Positions 6,498-17,217 of a stretch of 64,000 nt of DNA are shown here, piece after piece. The notes beneath the pieces were generated by a model. The model made no database searches. It saw nothing but the letters and a program-made list of their open reading frames with translations, and was not told the DNA's origin. Within the stretch, counting starts at the first letter, position 1. Each line of letters starts with the position of its first letter. Source of the DNA: Novosphingobium ginsenosidimutans (GTDB lineage: Bacteria; Pseudomonadota; Alphaproteobacteria; Sphingomonadales; Sphingomonadaceae); the NCBI RefSeq assembly GCF_007954425.1, contig NZ_CP042345.1:1982001-2046000 (forward strand), in the 5' to 3' direction. The translations under genes were made by a program, and so were the position numbers.

Positions 6498-7535
6498 ATG
6501 GAGCGTGACACCCAGTTCATTGGCCAGTCCGGAGCCTTCCTCGACGCGGTGGAACGCACAAGCCGAGCTGCCCCGCTTCGCCGCCCAGTGCTGGTCATTG
6601 GTGAGCGCGGCACCGGCAAGGAATTGATCGCCGAACGCCTCCACCAGCTGAGCAAGCGCTGGGCCGAGCCGCTGATCACGCTGAACTGCGCGGCGCTGCC
6701 GGAAACACTGATCGAGGCGGAATTGTTCGGTCATGAGGCGGGTGCTTTCACCGGTGCTACCAGAGCCCGGGCCGGGCGGTTCGAGGAAGCCGACCAAGGC
6801 ACGCTATTCCTCGACGAACTGGCGACGCTCAGCATGGGCGCGCAGGAACGGCTGCTGCGCGCGGTCGAATATGGCGAGGTAACCCGAATCGGAGCATCCA
6901 AGCCGGTGCGGGTCGATGTCCGCATCGTTGCCGCCACCAACGAAGACCTACCGCGCCTGGCCGAAGAAGGCCGGTTCCGCTCCGACCTGCTTGACCGGTT
7001 GAGCTTTGAGGTGATCACCCTGCCGCCGCTGCGGGTGCGCGAGGGGGATATCCGCGTCCTCGCCGAATACTTCGGCCGCCGCATGGCCAGCGAGCTGCGC
7101 TGGGAAGACTGGCCGGGCTTTTCCGATGCGGCGATGGAGCAGCTCGAAAACTACCAGTGGCCTGGCAATGTGCGCGAACTGCGCAACGTGGTGGAACGTG
7201 CGGTCTATCGCTGGGATGACTGGGGCACGCCCGTCTCGCATATCGTGTTCGATCCGTTCGACAGCCCGTGGAAGCCGGCACCTATGGTGACGGCGGACAG
7301 CGGCCGGGCGCCGGGTGCGCCATCGCCGACCCATTCGGCCCCGGCACCCTCGGTCCAGCTCGATGCGATCAGCGATCTCAAGGCCGCGGTCGATGCGCAC
7401 GAAAGGGCGATTGTCGAACAGGCGCTCAACCGCCACCGCTACAACCAGCGCCAGACCGCCAAGGCGCTGGGCCTCAGCTATGACCAGCTGCGCCACTGCA
7501 TGAAGAAGCACGGGCTGATGGAGCGGGGCGGATAG
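6498..7535 (+). CDS. pspF: PspF sigma-54-dependent activator of the psp operon
   Basis: A 345-residue AAA+ enhancer-binding protein without a receiver domain. It contains Walker A GERGTGKE, the sigma-54 contact loop ELFGHEAGAFTGA, Walker B GTLFLDE, the sensor region VRIVAATNEDL and NYQWPGNVRELRNVVERAVYRWD, and a C-terminal Fis-type helix-turn-helix (RQTAKALGLSYDQLRHCMKKHG). The family start MERDTQFIGQS supports ATG 6498. It is transcribed divergently from the psp genes with the sigma-54 site between them. PspA inhibition of PspF is established for the family. Confidence 0.93.
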   Translation: MERDTQFIGQSGAFLDAVERTSRAAPLRRPVLVIGERGTGKELIAERLHQLSKRWAEPLITLNCAALPETLIEAELFGHEAGAFTGATRARAGRFEEADQGTLFLDELATLSMGAQERLLRAVEYGEVTRIGASKPVRVDVRIVAATNEDLPRLAEEGRFRSDLLDRLSFEVITLPPLRVREGDIRVLAEYFGRRMASELRWEDWPGFSDAAMEQLENYQWPGNVRELRNVVERAVYRWDDWGTPVSHIVFDPFDSPWKPAPMVTADSGRAPGAPSPTHSAPAPSVQLDAISDLKAAVDAHERAIVEQALNRHRYNQRQTAKALGLSYDQLRHCMKKHGLMERGG

Positions 7536-7665
7536 TCCTTGCATTTCGCAGGGACACAGCCTATTTGGCCGCCATCCCGACATTGTGAAGCAACGGAGGG
7601 GCTGGCGCCGAAAGGGGCCGGCGCTGAACCGCTTTGCATGACCGGCCACACACGGAGAACCCCAC

Positions 7666-8229
7666 TTGGCGGATATCGCGCGCCTGATTGAGATTGTTGA
7701 GCCCGAGGCTCAGGCCCTGGGCTTTGATCTCGTGCGCGTGATCGTGTTCGGCAAGAGCGAAGTGGGTGACGAGGAAGTCACGCTCCAGATCATGGCCGAG
7801 CGGCCCGAGACCGGCCAGCTGGTGATCGAGGACTGCGCCGAACTCTCGCGCCGCGTCTCCGATGCGCTCGATGCGCTGGAAGAAGCCGGCGAAGTGCTGA
7901 TCGAAGAGGCCTACCGGCTCGAAGTCAGCTCGCCCGGAATCGACCGCCCGCTGACCCGCGCCAAGGACTTCAGCAACTGGGCCGGGCATGAAGCCCGCGT
8001 CAGCCTGAAGAACCCCGTGGATGGCAACCGCAAGAGCCTGCAGGGTGACCTGATCGGCATCGAAGACGATGTCGTCACCATCGAAGACAAGAAGTCGGGC
8101 CGGGTTTCCTTCCCGCGCGCCGATATCCATTCCGCCAAGCTGGTCCTGACGGACAAGCTGATTGCTGCCACCCGCCCGCTGGATTCTTCGGGCGCCGACG
8201 ATCTGATCGAAGAAGAACAGGAAGACTGA
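7666..8229 (+). CDS. rimP: ribosome maturation factor RimP
   Basis: A 187-residue RimP, needed for 30S subunit maturation. It shows LIEIVEPEAQALGFDLVRVIVFG at the start, the IEDCAELSRRVSDALD segment, the highly conserved YRLEVSSPGIDRPLTRAKDF and a C-terminal SH3-like domain ending in an acidic tail. The start is TTG at 7666, with GGAG 8-9 bases upstream; no better start exists. The 130-base leader holds a small hairpin (GCGCCG...CGGCGC near 7605-7624) and a direct repeat GGGGCYGGCGC. It heads the nusA-infB operon. Confidence 0.93.
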   Translation: MADIARLIEIVEPEAQALGFDLVRVIVFGKSEVGDEEVTLQIMAERPETGQLVIEDCAELSRRVSDALDALEEAGEVLIEEAYRLEVSSPGIDRPLTRAKDFSNWAGHEARVSLKNPVDGNRKSLQGDLIGIEDDVVTIEDKKSGRVSFPRADIHSAKLVLTDKLIAATRPLDSSGADDLIEEEQED

Positions 8230-8231
8230 AC

Positions 8232-9854
8232 ATGGCCAGTCCGATTTCCGCCAACCGCGCTGAACTGCTCGCGATCGCCACTTCGGTTGCGAACGAAAAG
8301 CTGATCGACAAGTCCATCGTCATCGAGGCGATGGAAGAAGCGATCCAGAAGAGCGCGCGCAACCGCTATGGCGCCGAGAACGACATCCGCGCGAAGCTTG
8401 ATCCGCGCACCGGCGACCTGCGCCTGTGGCGCGTGGTCGAAGTGGTCGAGGTGGTTGAGGACTACTTCAAGCAGGTTGACCTGAAGCAGGCTGAAAAGCT
8501 GCAGCCGGGTGCCAAGATCGGTGATTTCATCGTCGATCCGCTGCCGCCCGTGGACCTGGGCCGTATCGATGCCCAGTCGGCCAAGCAGGTGATCTTCCAG
8601 AAGGTTCGCGATGCCGAGCGTGAGCGCCAGTACGAGGAATTCAAGGACCGCGCCGGCGAACTGGTGACCGGCGTGATCAAGTCGGTCGAGTTTGGCCACG
8701 TGATCGTCAACCTTGGCCGCGCCGAAGGCGTGATCCGCCGCGATCAGCAGATCCCGCGCGAAGTTGCCCGCGTTGGCGAGCGTGTCCGCGCCTGGATCAT
8801 GAAGGTGGAGCGCCAGAACCGCGGTCCGCAGATCTTCCTCAGCCGCGCGCACCCCGAATTCATGAAGAAGCTGTTCGCGCAGGAAGTGCCCGAAATCTAC
8901 GACAACATCATCGAGATCAAGGCCGCCGCCCGCGATCCGGGCAGCCGCGCCAAGATCGGCGTGATCAGCCGCGACAGCAGCATTGACCCGGTCGGTGCCT
9001 GCGTCGGCATGAAGGGCAGCCGCGTCCAGGCGGTCGTCCAGGAAATGCAGGGCGAAAAGATCGACATCATCCCCTGGAGCGAAGACACCGCGACCTTCGT
9101 GGTCAACGCGCTGCAGCCGGCCACCGTCAGCCGCGTGGTGATCGACGAGGAAGAAAGCCGCATCGAAGTGGTCGTTCCCGATGACCAGCTGTCGCTGGCG
9201 ATCGGCCGCCGCGGCCAGAACGTGCGCCTTGCCAGCCAGCTGACCGGCTCGCAGATCGACATCATGACCGAGGCGGAAGCTTCGGAGAAGCGCCAGAAGG
9301 AATTCGCCGAGCGTTCGAAGATGTTCGAGGAAGAGCTCGACGTCGACGAAACCCTTTCGCAGCTGCTGGTCGCCGAAGGCTTCAGCGAGCTCGAAGAAGT
9401 TGCCTACATCGACATGGCCGAACTGGCCGCGATCGAAGGCTTCGACGACGAACTGGCCGAGGAACTGCAGAGCCGCGCCACCGAAGCGCTGGAACGCCGC
9501 GAGGAAGCCTCGCGCGCTGCCCGCCGCGAACTGGGCGTCGAGGATGACCTGGCCGAACTGCCGCACCTGACCGAAGCCATGCTCGTGACCCTCGGCAAGG
9601 CCGGGATCAAGACGCTCGACGATCTGGCAGACCTCGCCACCGACGAACTCATCGCCAAGAAGCGCACCGAACAGCGCCGCCGCGACGGCAGCGCTCCGCG
9701 CCGCTCCGCGCGCGACGAGGACAAGGGCGGTGTGCTCGGCGAATATGGCCTGACCGAAGAGCAGGGCAACGAGATCATCATGGCCGCGCGCGCTCACTGG
9801 TTCGAAGACGAGCCAGCCGTAGAGGAGGCCGCTGATGCGGATTCCTCACAATGA
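8232..9854 (+). CDS. nusA: transcription termination/antitermination protein NusA
   Basis: A 540-residue NusA. Domains in order: N-terminal RNA-polymerase-binding domain (1-130), S1 (about 135-200, [21 protein letters not shown]), KH1 and KH2 (about 230-350; [17 protein letters not shown] and [18 protein letters not shown]), then two helix-hairpin acidic repeats in the last 150 residues ([22 protein letters not shown] and [23 protein letters not shown]). It begins two bases after rimP and overlaps ylxR by 20 bases, so it is part of one operon. Confidence 0.96.
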   Translation: MASPISANRAELLAIATSVANEKLIDKSIVIEAMEEAIQKSARNRYGAENDIRAKLDPRTGDLRLWRVVEVVEVVEDYFKQVDLKQAEKLQPGAKIGDFIVDPLPPVDLGRIDAQSAKQVIFQKVRDAERERQYEEFKDRAGELVTGVIKSVEFGHVIVNLGRAEGVIRRDQQIPREVARVGERVRAWIMKVERQNRGPQIFLSRAHPEFMKKLFAQEVPEIYDNIIEIKAAARDPGSRAKIGVISRDSSIDPVGACVGMKGSRVQAVVQEMQGEKIDIIPWSEDTATFVVNALQPATVSRVVIDEEESRIEVVVPDDQLSLAIGRRGQNVRLASQLTGSQIDIMTEAEASEKRQKEFAERSKMFEEELDVDETLSQLLVAEGFSELEEVAYIDMAELAAIEGFDDELAEELQSRATEALERREEASRAARRELGVEDDLAELPHLTEAMLVTLGKAGIKTLDDLADLATDELIAKKRTEQRRRDGSAPRRSARDEDKGGVLGEYGLTEEQGNEIIMAARAHWFEDEPAVEEAADADSSQ

Positions 9855-10569
9855 GCCGCTAGGTTCCGACACCTCTGGGCAGCCCGCCGGGAACGATCCT
9901 GAACGGCGCTGCATCCTGACCGGGGACCATGGTTCCCGCGATGATCTGCTGCGCCTGGCGATCTCGCCCGATGGCCTGGTCCTCCCCGATGCCTTGGCCC
10001 GCGCGCCGGGACGGGGGGCCTGGATCGGCGTCAGCCGGCCCGCGCTGGAAGAAGCAATCGCCAAGGGCAAATTGAAGGGCGCGCTGGCGCGGGCCTTCAA
10101 GGGGGCGTCGCTGGAGATCCCGGCCGACCTGCCGGCCAAGATCGAAGCCGCCTTGATCCGAGCGCTGACTGACCGCCTGGGGCTGGAGTACAAATCCGGC
10201 CGGCTGCTGGTCGGATCAGACCGGATTGCCGAGAACGCCCGGATGGGCAAGGTCGCCTGGCTGGCCCATGCGGCTGATGCCAGCGAAGATGGTTCGCGCA
10301 AGCTGGACCAGGCCTGGCGGGTCGGGATGGAGCAAGAGGGTACCGGCATGACCGGCACCACCTTGCCACTGGACCGGGCGGCGCTGTCTGTGGCATTGGG
10401 CCGCGACAACGTCGTCCATCTGGCACTGACCGATCATGCCGCGGCCGAGCGGATTGGCGCCCCCCTGCGCCGCCTGCTCCGTTTTCTGGGCCGCGCGGAA
10501 TTGACTGGTGAATACAACAGGCTGCCGGCGGCAGACCGCAAGGTCGGCCCGCAGTCGACGACGGAATGA
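9835..10569 (+). CDS. YlxR (DUF448) fused to an L7Ae-like RNA-binding domain
   Basis: A 244-residue protein. The N-terminal half is a YlxR/DUF448 domain (ERRCILTGDHGSRDDLLRLAISPDG, and a second RGAWIGVSRPALEEAI block). The C-terminal half (from about residue 105) resembles the ribosomal L7Ae/L30e fold (GRLLVGSDRIAENARMGKVAWLAHAADASEDGSRKLD). Such fusions are usual in alphaproteobacteria. YlxR proteins bind RNA and have been linked to RNase P or transcription, but the role here is inferred. The start lies inside the nusA 3' end in another frame. Confidence 0.88.
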   Translation: MRIPHNEPLGSDTSGQPAGNDPERRCILTGDHGSRDDLLRLAISPDGLVLPDALARAPGRGAWIGVSRPALEEAIAKGKLKGALARAFKGASLEIPADLPAKIEAALIRALTDRLGLEYKSGRLLVGSDRIAENARMGKVAWLAHAADASEDGSRKLDQAWRVGMEQEGTGMTGTTLPLDRAALSVALGRDNVVHLALTDHAAAERIGAPLRRLLRFLGRAELTGEYNRLPAADRKVGPQSTTE

Positions 10570-10590
10570 ACGAAGGGTATTGGTACGAAC

Positions 10591-13110
10591 ATGAGCGATA
10601 GCGACAACAAACCGACTCTGGGCCGCAAGCCGCTGGGCCTCAAGAAGTCGGTCGAAGCGGGCGAGGTCAAGCAGACCTTCAGCCACGGCCGCACCAACAA
10701 GGTGGTGGTCGAGGTGAAGAGCCGCAAGCTCATCCGCAAGCCGGGTGAAGCGCCGGTCGCCGCGCCGCCGCCGCCGCCCGCCCCGGCGCCTGCTCCGGTT
10801 GCCGCTCCGGCCCCGGCGCCCAAGAAGGTTTCCGCGCCCGCTGGCGAAACGCCGCAGGAACGCGTCGCCCGGCTGCAGCGCGAGGCTGAGGAAGCCCGCC
10901 TGGCCATGCTCGAAGAGCAGACCCGCCGCGAGGCCGAAGAGCGCCAGAAGGCGCTTGAGGAAGAGCGTCGCCGCGCCGAACAGAACCGCAAGGCCGAAGC
11001 CGAGGCGGAAGCCGCCGCCGCCGCGCCGCCAGCCCCTGAGCCTGAGGCCGGATCCGCCGCAAGCGAAGGCGAAGACGAAGACGAAACACCGCGCCAGGCC
11101 GACAACGCCGCACCTGCGCCGCGCCGCTTCACGCCGGTTGCTGCGCCCAAGCGCGCCGAACCGGCCAAGAAGCCCGCGCACCCGACCCGCGACCGCAAGG
11201 GCGGGGACGAGCGGCGCAGCGGCAAGCTGACCGTCACCCGCGCACTCAACGAGGACGAAGGCGCCCGCGCCCGCAGCCTCGCCGCACTCAAGCGGGCGCG
11301 CGAAAAGGAAAAGCGTGCCCACTTCGCCGGCCAGTCGCAGCCGCGCGAAAAGCAGGTCCGGGACGTTGTGGTGCCCGAGGCGATCACCGTTCAGGAACTG
11401 GCCAACCGCATGGCGGAAAAGGGCGCAGACCTGGTCAAGGCGCTGTTCAAGCTGGGCATGATGGTCACCGTCAATCAGACGATCGATCAGGACACGGCTG
11501 AACTGCTGGTCGAGGAATTCGGCCACAACATCCAGCGCGTCTCGGAAAGCGATGTCGATATCGACACCAGCGAGGACGTCGATGCGCCCGAAACGCTGCA
11601 GGTGCGTCCCCCGGTCGTGGCGATCATGGGCCACGTCGACCATGGCAAAACCAGCCTGCTCGATGCCCTGCGCGGCACGGACGTAGTCAAGGGCGAGGCC
11701 GGCGGCATCACGCAGCACATCGGCGCGTACCAGATCAAGACCAAGGGCGGTGACCTGGTTACCTTCCTTGACACCCCGGGCCACGAAGCCTTCACCGAAA
11801 TGCGCATGCGCGGGGCCAATGTCACCGACATCGTCATCCTGGTGGTGGCCGGTGACGACGGAATCATGCCGCAGACGATTGAGGCGATCAATCACACCAA
11901 GGCCGCTGGCGTGCCGATGATCGTGGCGATCACCAAGGCTGACCGCAACGAATACAACGCCCAGAAGATCCGCGAACGCCTGCTAGAACACGAAGTCGTG
12001 GTCGAGGCGATGTCGGGTGACGTCCAGGACGTCGAGGTTTCGGCCAAGACTGGCGCTGGCCTCGACCAGCTGATCGAGAAGATCCTGCTCCAGGCCGAAC
12101 TGCTCGAGCTGAAGGCCAACCCGGACCGTCCCGCCGAAGCGACCGTGATCGAAGCCAAGCTCGATAAGGGCAAGGGTCCGCTCGCGACCGTGCTGATCAA
12201 CCGCGGCACGCTGAAGGTCGGCGATATCCTGGTGGTCGGGGTTCATTCAGGCCGCGTCCGCGCGATGCTTGATGACAAGGGCCGCCAGATCAAGGAAGCG
12301 CCGCCGGCGCTGCCGGTCGAAGTGCTCGGGATCGGGGGCGTACCCATGGCCGGCGATACCCTGACCGTGGTTGAAAGCGAGGCTCGTGCCCGCGAAGTCG
12401 CCGCCTTCCGTCATGAGAAGGCAACTGCCAAGCGGACGACGACTGCTCCCGCCAGCCTCGAGAACATGTTCTCGGCGCTCTCGGCCAAGCAGACCGTGAT
12501 CGAATACCCGGTGGTCATCAAGGCCGACGTCCAGGGTTCGACCGAGGCGATCGTCAATGCCCTCAACCGCCTTTCGAACGACGAGATCAAGGTGAAGGTG
12601 CTGAGCTCGGGCGTCGGTGCGATCACCGAAAGCGACGTTTCGCTGGCTTCGGCCTCGAACGCACCGATCATCGGCTTCAACGTGCGTCCCAATGCCAAGG
12701 CCCGCGAACTGGTGGACCGCAACAAGACGCGGATGAAGTACTTCGACGTGATCTATCATCTGACCGAGGATGTCGCCAAGGAAATGGCCGGCATCTGGGG
12801 TCCGGAGCGGATCGAAAACGTTGTCGGCCGCGCCGAGGTCAAGGAAGTGTTCCCGGCCGGCAAGCGCGACAAGGCGGCTGGTCTGCTGGTGCTCGAAGGC
12901 GGGATCCGCAAGGGCCTGTTCGCGCGCCTCACGCGCCAGGACGTCATCGTTTCGAAGACCGTCATCGCCAGCCTGCGCCGCTTCAAGGACGATGTCCCCG
13001 AAGTCCGCGCTGGCCTGGAGTGCGGCGTGGTGCTGCAGGATACCAACGACATCAAGCCGGGCGACATGCTCGAAGTGTTTGAAGTCGAGGAGCGTGAACG
13101 GACGCTGTGA
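10591..13110 (+). CDS. infB: translation initiation factor IF-2
   Basis: An 839-residue IF-2. The N-terminus has the [34 protein letters not shown] motif, then a long Ala/Pro/Glu-rich linker (about residues 50-215), an IF2_N helical domain ([29 protein letters not shown]), and the GTPase domain with G1 [12 protein letters not shown] (near residue 346), G3 DTPGHEAF and G4 TKAD. Domains II, III and IV follow (end [20 protein letters not shown]). It places initiator tRNA on the 30S subunit. Its stop TGA overlaps the next ATG (TGATG). Confidence 0.96.
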   Translation: MSDSDNKPTLGRKPLGLKKSVEAGEVKQTFSHGRTNKVVVEVKSRKLIRKPGEAPVAAPPPPPAPAPAPVAAPAPAPKKVSAPAGETPQERVARLQREAEEARLAMLEEQTRREAEERQKALEEERRRAEQNRKAEAEAEAAAAAPPAPEPEAGSAASEGEDEDETPRQADNAAPAPRRFTPVAAPKRAEPAKKPAHPTRDRKGGDERRSGKLTVTRALNEDEGARARSLAALKRAREKEKRAHFAGQSQPREKQVRDVVVPEAITVQELANRMAEKGADLVKALFKLGMMVTVNQTIDQDTAELLVEEFGHNIQRVSESDVDIDTSEDVDAPETLQVRPPVVAIMGHVDHGKTSLLDALRGTDVVKGEAGGITQHIGAYQIKTKGGDLVTFLDTPGHEAFTEMRMRGANVTDIVILVVAGDDGIMPQTIEAINHTKAAGVPMIVAITKADRNEYNAQKIRERLLEHEVVVEAMSGDVQDVEVSAKTGAGLDQLIEKILLQAELLELKANPDRPAEATVIEAKLDKGKGPLATVLINRGTLKVGDILVVGVHSGRVRAMLDDKGRQIKEAPPALPVEVLGIGGVPMAGDTLTVVESEARAREVAAFRHEKATAKRTTTAPASLENMFSALSAKQTVIEYPVVIKADVQGSTEAIVNALNRLSNDEIKVKVLSSGVGAITESDVSLASASNAPIIGFNVRPNAKARELVDRNKTRMKYFDVIYHLTEDVAKEMAGIWGPERIENVVGRAEVKEVFPAGKRDKAAGLLVLEGGIRKGLFARLTRQDVIVSKTVIASLRRFKDDVPEVRAGLECGVVLQDTNDIKPGDMLEVFEVEERERTL

Positions 13111-13520
13111 TGGCAGACGCCGCGCCGCAGCCGAACTACTATGACCTGATGGGATCGGAGATCGTCGACTTCGATCCCGTCAGCGAAACCGTGACCATGC
13201 GCTTTGTCGCGCCCGATTGCTTCATCACCGGGCGGGGCGGCGTGCAGGGCGGGCTGGTGGCCGGTTTCCTGGACGAGGTGATGGGCCGTGCCCATGTCCA
13301 TGCCACCAAGGGCACCGAAGCCCCGCTCAACCTCGATATTTCGATGAGCCTGCTGAAGCTGGTGCCGCCGGGGCCGATGCTGGCCAAGGGCCGCGTCCTG
13401 CGCCGCGGCAAGCGGGCGATCTTCCTGGAAGGCGAACTTTACGATCCGAGCGGCGAGGTGATCTATGCCCGCGCCACTTCGACCGCGATTCCCACCCCCG
13501 TTCCGCCGCAGGTGGCATGA
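13110..13520 (+). CDS. PaaI-family hotdog thioesterase
   Basis: A 136-residue single hotdog-fold protein. [25 protein letters not shown] carries the conserved Gly-rich turn and catalytic acid (Asp/Glu in LDEVMG) of the acyl-CoA thioesterase PaaI/YbgC-like group. [15 protein letters not shown] and YARATSTAI form the strand core. The substrate is unknown. It is wedged between infB and rbfA with overlapping start (TGATG) and stop (ATGATG), so it is co-translated with translation genes, an unusual neighbour. Confidence 0.85.
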   Translation: MADAAPQPNYYDLMGSEIVDFDPVSETVTMRFVAPDCFITGRGGVQGGLVAGFLDEVMGRAHVHATKGTEAPLNLDISMSLLKLVPPGPMLAKGRVLRRGKRAIFLEGELYDPSGEVIYARATSTAIPTPVPPQVA

Positions 13521-13927
13521 TGGCCCGCCCCCCTGCCACGCCCGAAACCCGCTCGGTCCGTCTGCTCAAGGTTGGCGAACAGGTCCGCCATGTGATCAGC
13601 GATCTGCTGACCCGGCAGATGGTGCATGACGAAGTGCTGACCGCCCATTCGGTCTCGGTCACCGAAGTGCGGATGAGCCCCGACCTGCGCCACGCCGTGG
13701 TCTTTGTGAAGCCGCTGCTGGGCGCGGACGAGGAGCTGGTGCTGAAGGCGCTGCGCACCCATACCGCTTTTTTCCAGAAGGAAGTGGCCGGCAAGCTGCG
13801 CCTGAAATATGCCGCCAAGATCCGCTTCCAGGGCGATGAGAGCTTTGACGTTGCCAGCAAGATCGATGCCCTGCTGGCCGATCCCAAGGTCAAGCGCGAC
13901 CTGGGTGAGGAAACAGACGAGGCCTAG
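13517..13927 (+). CDS. rbfA: 30S ribosome-binding factor A
   Basis: A 136-residue RbfA with the KH-type fold: [24 protein letters not shown], the conserved [22 protein letters not shown] block, and a late [27 protein letters not shown]. It binds immature 30S subunits at helix 1 of 16S rRNA. ATG 13517 overlaps the thioesterase stop (ATGA); the next codon is also ATG. The stop codon shares CTAG with the convergent yceI-like gene. Confidence 0.94.
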   Translation: MMARPPATPETRSVRLLKVGEQVRHVISDLLTRQMVHDEVLTAHSVSVTEVRMSPDLRHAVVFVKPLLGADEELVLKALRTHTAFFQKEVAGKLRLKYAAKIRFQGDESFDVASKIDALLADPKVKRDLGEETDEA

Positions 13928-14496
13928 TTCGGCACCATCCGCGCCTGGATGGTAATCGTGACTTTCTTGCCGACAATCGCGCTATAGGCGGTCATCCCGA
14001 ATTCACGCCGGTCAATCACGGTGCGCGCTGAAAGCTCCACCGCATCGCGGCCGGTCACCCGGGCCGGCGGATCGCGGAAAGTTACCGCCAATTGTGCCGG
14101 GCGGGTCACGCCGCGCGCGGTCACTTCGCCCGCGACCATGGCGGTCGTGGCGCCGGTCATTTGCATCCGCTTGCCCGCAAAGCGGACGGTCGGATAGCGC
14201 TCCACATCGAAGAAGTCCTTGCCCTTAAGGCGAGCCAGCGTGACCGAATCCCCCGCCTGCAACCGCCGGGCATCAAGCTCGACATCAAGGTCGATCGTAT
14301 CGAGCTGCTCGGGCGATAGCGCGATCCGCCCGCTCATCTGCGGAAAGCGCGCGGTCTTGCTGGCGATGCCGAAGAAGCCGACCTTGGCACTGACCATGCT
14401 GCGCGCGGTATCGATCTGATAGCGGTAGGTGGGCTGCGCGGCCCCCAGCAGCAGCGGGGCCAAGGCCGCAAGTGGCAGGCATATCAACCGGCGCAA
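13924..14496 (-). CDS. YceI family periplasmic lipocalin-like protein
   Basis: A 190-residue protein with a signal peptide ([20 protein letters not shown]) and a YceI-like beta-barrel: [84 protein letters not shown], and a C-terminal [24 protein letters not shown]. YceI proteins bind isoprenoid-type lipids in the periplasm. It is convergent with rbfA, sharing four bases at the stops. Confidence 0.88.
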   Translation of the reverse strand: MRRLICLPLAALAPLLLGAAQPTYRYQIDTARSMVSAKVGFFGIASKTARFPQMSGRIALSPEQLDTIDLDVELDARRLQAGDSVTLARLKGKDFFDVERYPTVRFAGKRMQMTGATTAMVAGEVTARGVTRPAQLAVTFRDPPARVTGRDAVELSARTVIDRREFGMTAYSAIVGKKVTITIQARMVPN

Positions 14497-14610
14497 ACGC
14501 GCTCTCCTCTCAACCCCTGCCGTCGCTGACCGTGCGCGCCGCTGGCCGGGAAGTCAACGCCGGGGTCGTTCGCTCTGGCCTTTGGCAGGAAAGACCCTAT
14601 CTCTGCCGCA

Positions 14611-15189
14611 ATGGCCAAGCTCTATTTCTACTACGCCTCGATGAATGCAGGCAAATCGACCACGCTGCTCCAGGCGAACTTCAACTACCACGAGCGTGGG
14701 ATGACCACGATGCTGTGGACTGCCGCACTTGACGACCGTGGGGGGGAGCGGGCGATCGAGAGCCGGATCGGCCTTCACGCCGATGCCCACCGGTTTGATG
14801 CCGCGACCGACCTGTGGGAGCGGATCGGCGCGGCGCATCGGGTCGAACCACTGGCCTGCGTACTGGTCGACGAGGCGCAATTCCTCTCGCAAGCGCAGGT
14901 CTGGCAACTGGCGCGGGTAGTGGATGAGGCCGGTATTCCGGTGGTCTGTTATGGCCTGCGCACCGATTTCCAGGGTGAATTGTTTCCCGGCTCGGCGACG
15001 CTGCTGGGCATTGCCGACAATCTGGTCGAGCTAAAGGGCGTCTGCCACTGCGGTCGCAAGGCCAGCATGAACCTGCGGGTCGACGAGAGCGGCGCGGCGG
15101 TGAAGCAAGGCGCCCAGACCGAGATCGGCGGCAACGACCGCTATGTGGCGCTCTGCCGCAAGCACTTCAGCGAGGCGCTTGGCGAATGA
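14611..15189 (+). CDS. tdk: thymidine kinase
   Basis: A 192-residue type II thymidine kinase. P-loop [13 protein letters not shown] near the N-terminus, the Walker-B-like [10 protein letters not shown] motif, the lasso/active-site segment [32 protein letters not shown], and a C-terminal zinc ribbon (CHCGRKA, then CRKH). It phosphorylates thymidine for salvage. It overlaps the next gene by ATGA. Confidence 0.95.
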   Translation: MAKLYFYYASMNAGKSTTLLQANFNYHERGMTTMLWTAALDDRGGERAIESRIGLHADAHRFDAATDLWERIGAAHRVEPLACVLVDEAQFLSQAQVWQLARVVDEAGIPVVCYGLRTDFQGELFPGSATLLGIADNLVELKGVCHCGRKASMNLRVDESGAAVKQGAQTEIGGNDRYVALCRKHFSEALGE

Positions 15190-15878
15190 ACGAAACCCTG
15201 TTCCAGGCCGCAGCGCTGATCCTGCCGCTGATCTTTGCCATCGTCTTTCACGAGGTGGCGCACGGACTGACGGCGCGGGCTTTGGGCGATCCGACTGCGG
15301 CGCAGATGAAGCGCCTCAGCCTCAACCCGCTGCGCCATGTTGACCCCTTCGGCACGGTGATCCTCCCCGGCCTGCTCAAGCTCACCGGCCTGCCGGTGTT
15401 CGGCTGGGCCAAGCCGGTGCCGGTGGTGAAAGAGCGGCTGCGTAACCCGCGCCGCGACATGATGATCGTGGCCGCCGCTGGGCCGGGCAGCAATTTTGTG
15501 CTGGCTGCGATCGGGGCCGTGCTGCTGGGCTTGCTGCTGGGCAGTTACCAGGCGCTGCAGGAACCTTCGCTGGTGGCGCGGTTCGTGGCGCTGAACCTGG
15601 TCAACTTCATCACGATCAACGTCTTCCTGGCGCTGTTCAACCTCTTGCCGATCCCGCCGTTCGATGGTGGCCATATCGTCGAAGGCCTGCTGCCGCCGCG
15701 CTTGGCGCGCAAGTGGGCGGGAATGCACAGCAAGGCGCTGCTGATCATGATCCTGCTGCTGGTCGTGCTGCCCTGGCTCTCACCCAGCCTTAGCGTGGTG
15801 AGCTGGCTGGTGGTGCCGCCGGTCGAGTGGGTGATCGGCCAGTACATGGCGCTCGCCGCCACCTTTGCCGGGGGCTGA
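15186..15878 (+). CDS. site-2 protease family (M50) membrane metalloprotease
   Basis: A 230-residue polytopic membrane protein with the zinc motif HEVAHG in the first membrane segment ([20 protein letters not shown]) and the second metal-ligand segment [50 protein letters not shown] is typical of the compact M50/YwhC-like branch. It probably cleaves membrane-embedded substrates; the target is unknown. Coupled to tdk by overlap; truB starts six bases after its stop. Confidence 0.92.
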   Translation: MNETLFQAAALILPLIFAIVFHEVAHGLTARALGDPTAAQMKRLSLNPLRHVDPFGTVILPGLLKLTGLPVFGWAKPVPVVKERLRNPRRDMMIVAAAGPGSNFVLAAIGAVLLGLLLGSYQALQEPSLVARFVALNLVNFITINVFLALFNLLPIPPFDGGHIVEGLLPPRLARKWAGMHSKALLIMILLLVVLPWLSPSLSVVSWLVVPPVEWVIGQYMALAATFAGG

Positions 15879-15883
15879 GGCGC

Positions 15884-16783
15884 TTGCCGCACGGCTGGAT
15901 CATCCTCGACAAGCCGCTTGGGCTTGGCAGCACCCAGGCGGTTGGTGCGGTAAAGCGCGTCTGCCGCGAGGCGGGACTGGGCAAGGTCAAGGTCGGCCAC
16001 GGCGGCACGCTCGATCCACTGGCCAGCGGCGTCCTGCCGATTGCGCTGGGCGAGGCGACCAAGCTGTGCGGACGGATGCTCGATGCCAGCAAGGTCTATG
16101 CCTTCACGGTGCAGTTTGGGACTGAGACCGATACGCTGGACCTTGAAGGAAAGGTGATCGCGGAAAGCCCGGTGCGCCCGGCCCTGGCCGATATTGAAGC
16201 CGTGCTGCCACGCTTTACCGGGCATATCGAACAAGTTCCGCCGGCCTATTCCGCGCTGAAGGTCGATGGGATGCGCGCCTATGACCTGGCGCGCAAGGGC
16301 GCGGCGGTGGAACTGCAATCGCGGGCGGTGACGATCCATTCGCTGCATCGCGAAGCCGCAGAGGCTGATAGCGTCACCCTGATCGCCTCAGTCTCAAAGG
16401 GCACCTATATCCGCAGCCTTGCCCGCGACATTGCGCTGGCGCTTGGCACGGTCGGCCATGTCACCATGCTGCGCCGCCTCAAAGCCGGGCCGTTCGGGAT
16501 CGATCAGGCGATTTCACTGGACAAATTGAACGAAGTGGGTAAGGGCGCGCCTCTTGAGAACGTACTCTTGCCGCTGGAGGCAGGGCTGGTCGACATCCCG
16601 GCTCTTGACCTCGGTCCGGAACAGGCAAGCATGGTCCGCCAGGGCCGGGTTCTGACCGGACTGCCCCACACCGACGGGCTGCATTGGGCGCGACTGGGAC
16701 CTATTCCCATTGCGCTGGTGGAGCTTTCCGGTGGAGCCGCAACGGTGGTTCGGGGGTTCAATCTTTCCGATGTCGCGGAGTAA
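15884..16783 (+). CDS. truB: tRNA pseudouridine55 synthase TruB
   Basis: A 299-residue Tru[19 protein letters not shown] starts the fold, [24 protein letters not shown] holds the catalytic Asp, and [32 protein letters not shown] and [20 protein letters not shown] follow; a PUA-like tail ends the protein. It makes pseudouridine at tRNA position 55. The start is TTG 15884, preceded by GAGG; the frame stays open upstream but homology begins here. Confidence 0.94.
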   Translation: MPHGWIILDKPLGLGSTQAVGAVKRVCREAGLGKVKVGHGGTLDPLASGVLPIALGEATKLCGRMLDASKVYAFTVQFGTETDTLDLEGKVIAESPVRPALADIEAVLPRFTGHIEQVPPAYSALKVDGMRAYDLARKGAAVELQSRAVTIHSLHREAAEADSVTLIASVSKGTYIRSLARDIALALGTVGHVTMLRRLKAGPFGIDQAISLDKLNEVGKGAPLENVLLPLEAGLVDIPALDLGPEQASMVRQGRVLTGLPHTDGLHWARLGPIPIALVELSGGAATVVRGFNLSDVAE

Positions 16784-16788
16784 GTACT

Positions 16789-17058
16789 ATGTCGGTTACC
16801 GCCGAAAAGAAGGCTGAAATCATCAACGACAACGCCCGCGCCAAGGGTGATACCGGTTCGCCGGAAGTCCAGGTCGCGATCCTCACCTCGCGGATCCAGA
16901 CCCTGACCGAGCACTTCAAGGCTCATCACAAGGACAATCACTCGCGCCGCGGCCTGCTGATGATGGTCAACAAGCGCCGTTCACTGCTCGACTACCTGAA
17001 GAAGAAGGATGTCGATCGGTACAACGCGCTCATCGCCAAGCTTGGTCTGCGCAAGTAA
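16789..17058 (+). CDS. rpsO: 30S ribosomal protein S15
   Basis: An 89-residue S15: four helices with [50 protein letters not shown] and [12 protein letters not shown]. It binds the central domain of 16S rRNA. It starts five bases after truB and is followed by a hairpin and then pnp, the usual bacterial rpsO-pnp order. Confidence 0.97.
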   Translation: MSVTAEKKAEIINDNARAKGDTGSPEVQVAILTSRIQTLTEHFKAHHKDNHSRRGLLMMVNKRRSLLDYLKKKDVDRYNALIAKLGLRK

Positions 17059-17065
17059 CCAGCGG

Positions 17066-17089
17066 AGCGGCCCCTAGCGGGCCGCTTTT
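17066..17089 (+). terminator. intrinsic terminator or attenuator between rpsO and pnp
   Basis: An 8-bp stem AGCGGCCC / GGGCCGCT with loop CTAGC is followed by TTTT. It lies immediately after the rpsO stop and 130 bases before pnp, so it would partly separate expression of the two genes. Confidence 0.8.
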
Positions 17090-17217
17090 GCTATCAGCGC
17101 CAGTCGCAATTCGGCGAACGGCGCCCCGGGGCCAGAAGCGCCCCACACCGGACCGGGACGGAATCCCCGGCAGCAAAACCCGCCGCGCAATAGGGCCGGT
17201 GGGCAAAGGAAAACTGA

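Noticed and set aside
7911..11895. Long minus-strand frames opposite rimP, nusA and infB
   Set aside because: They shadow highly conserved genes; their translations are Leu/Ala/Asp/His-biased without motifs.
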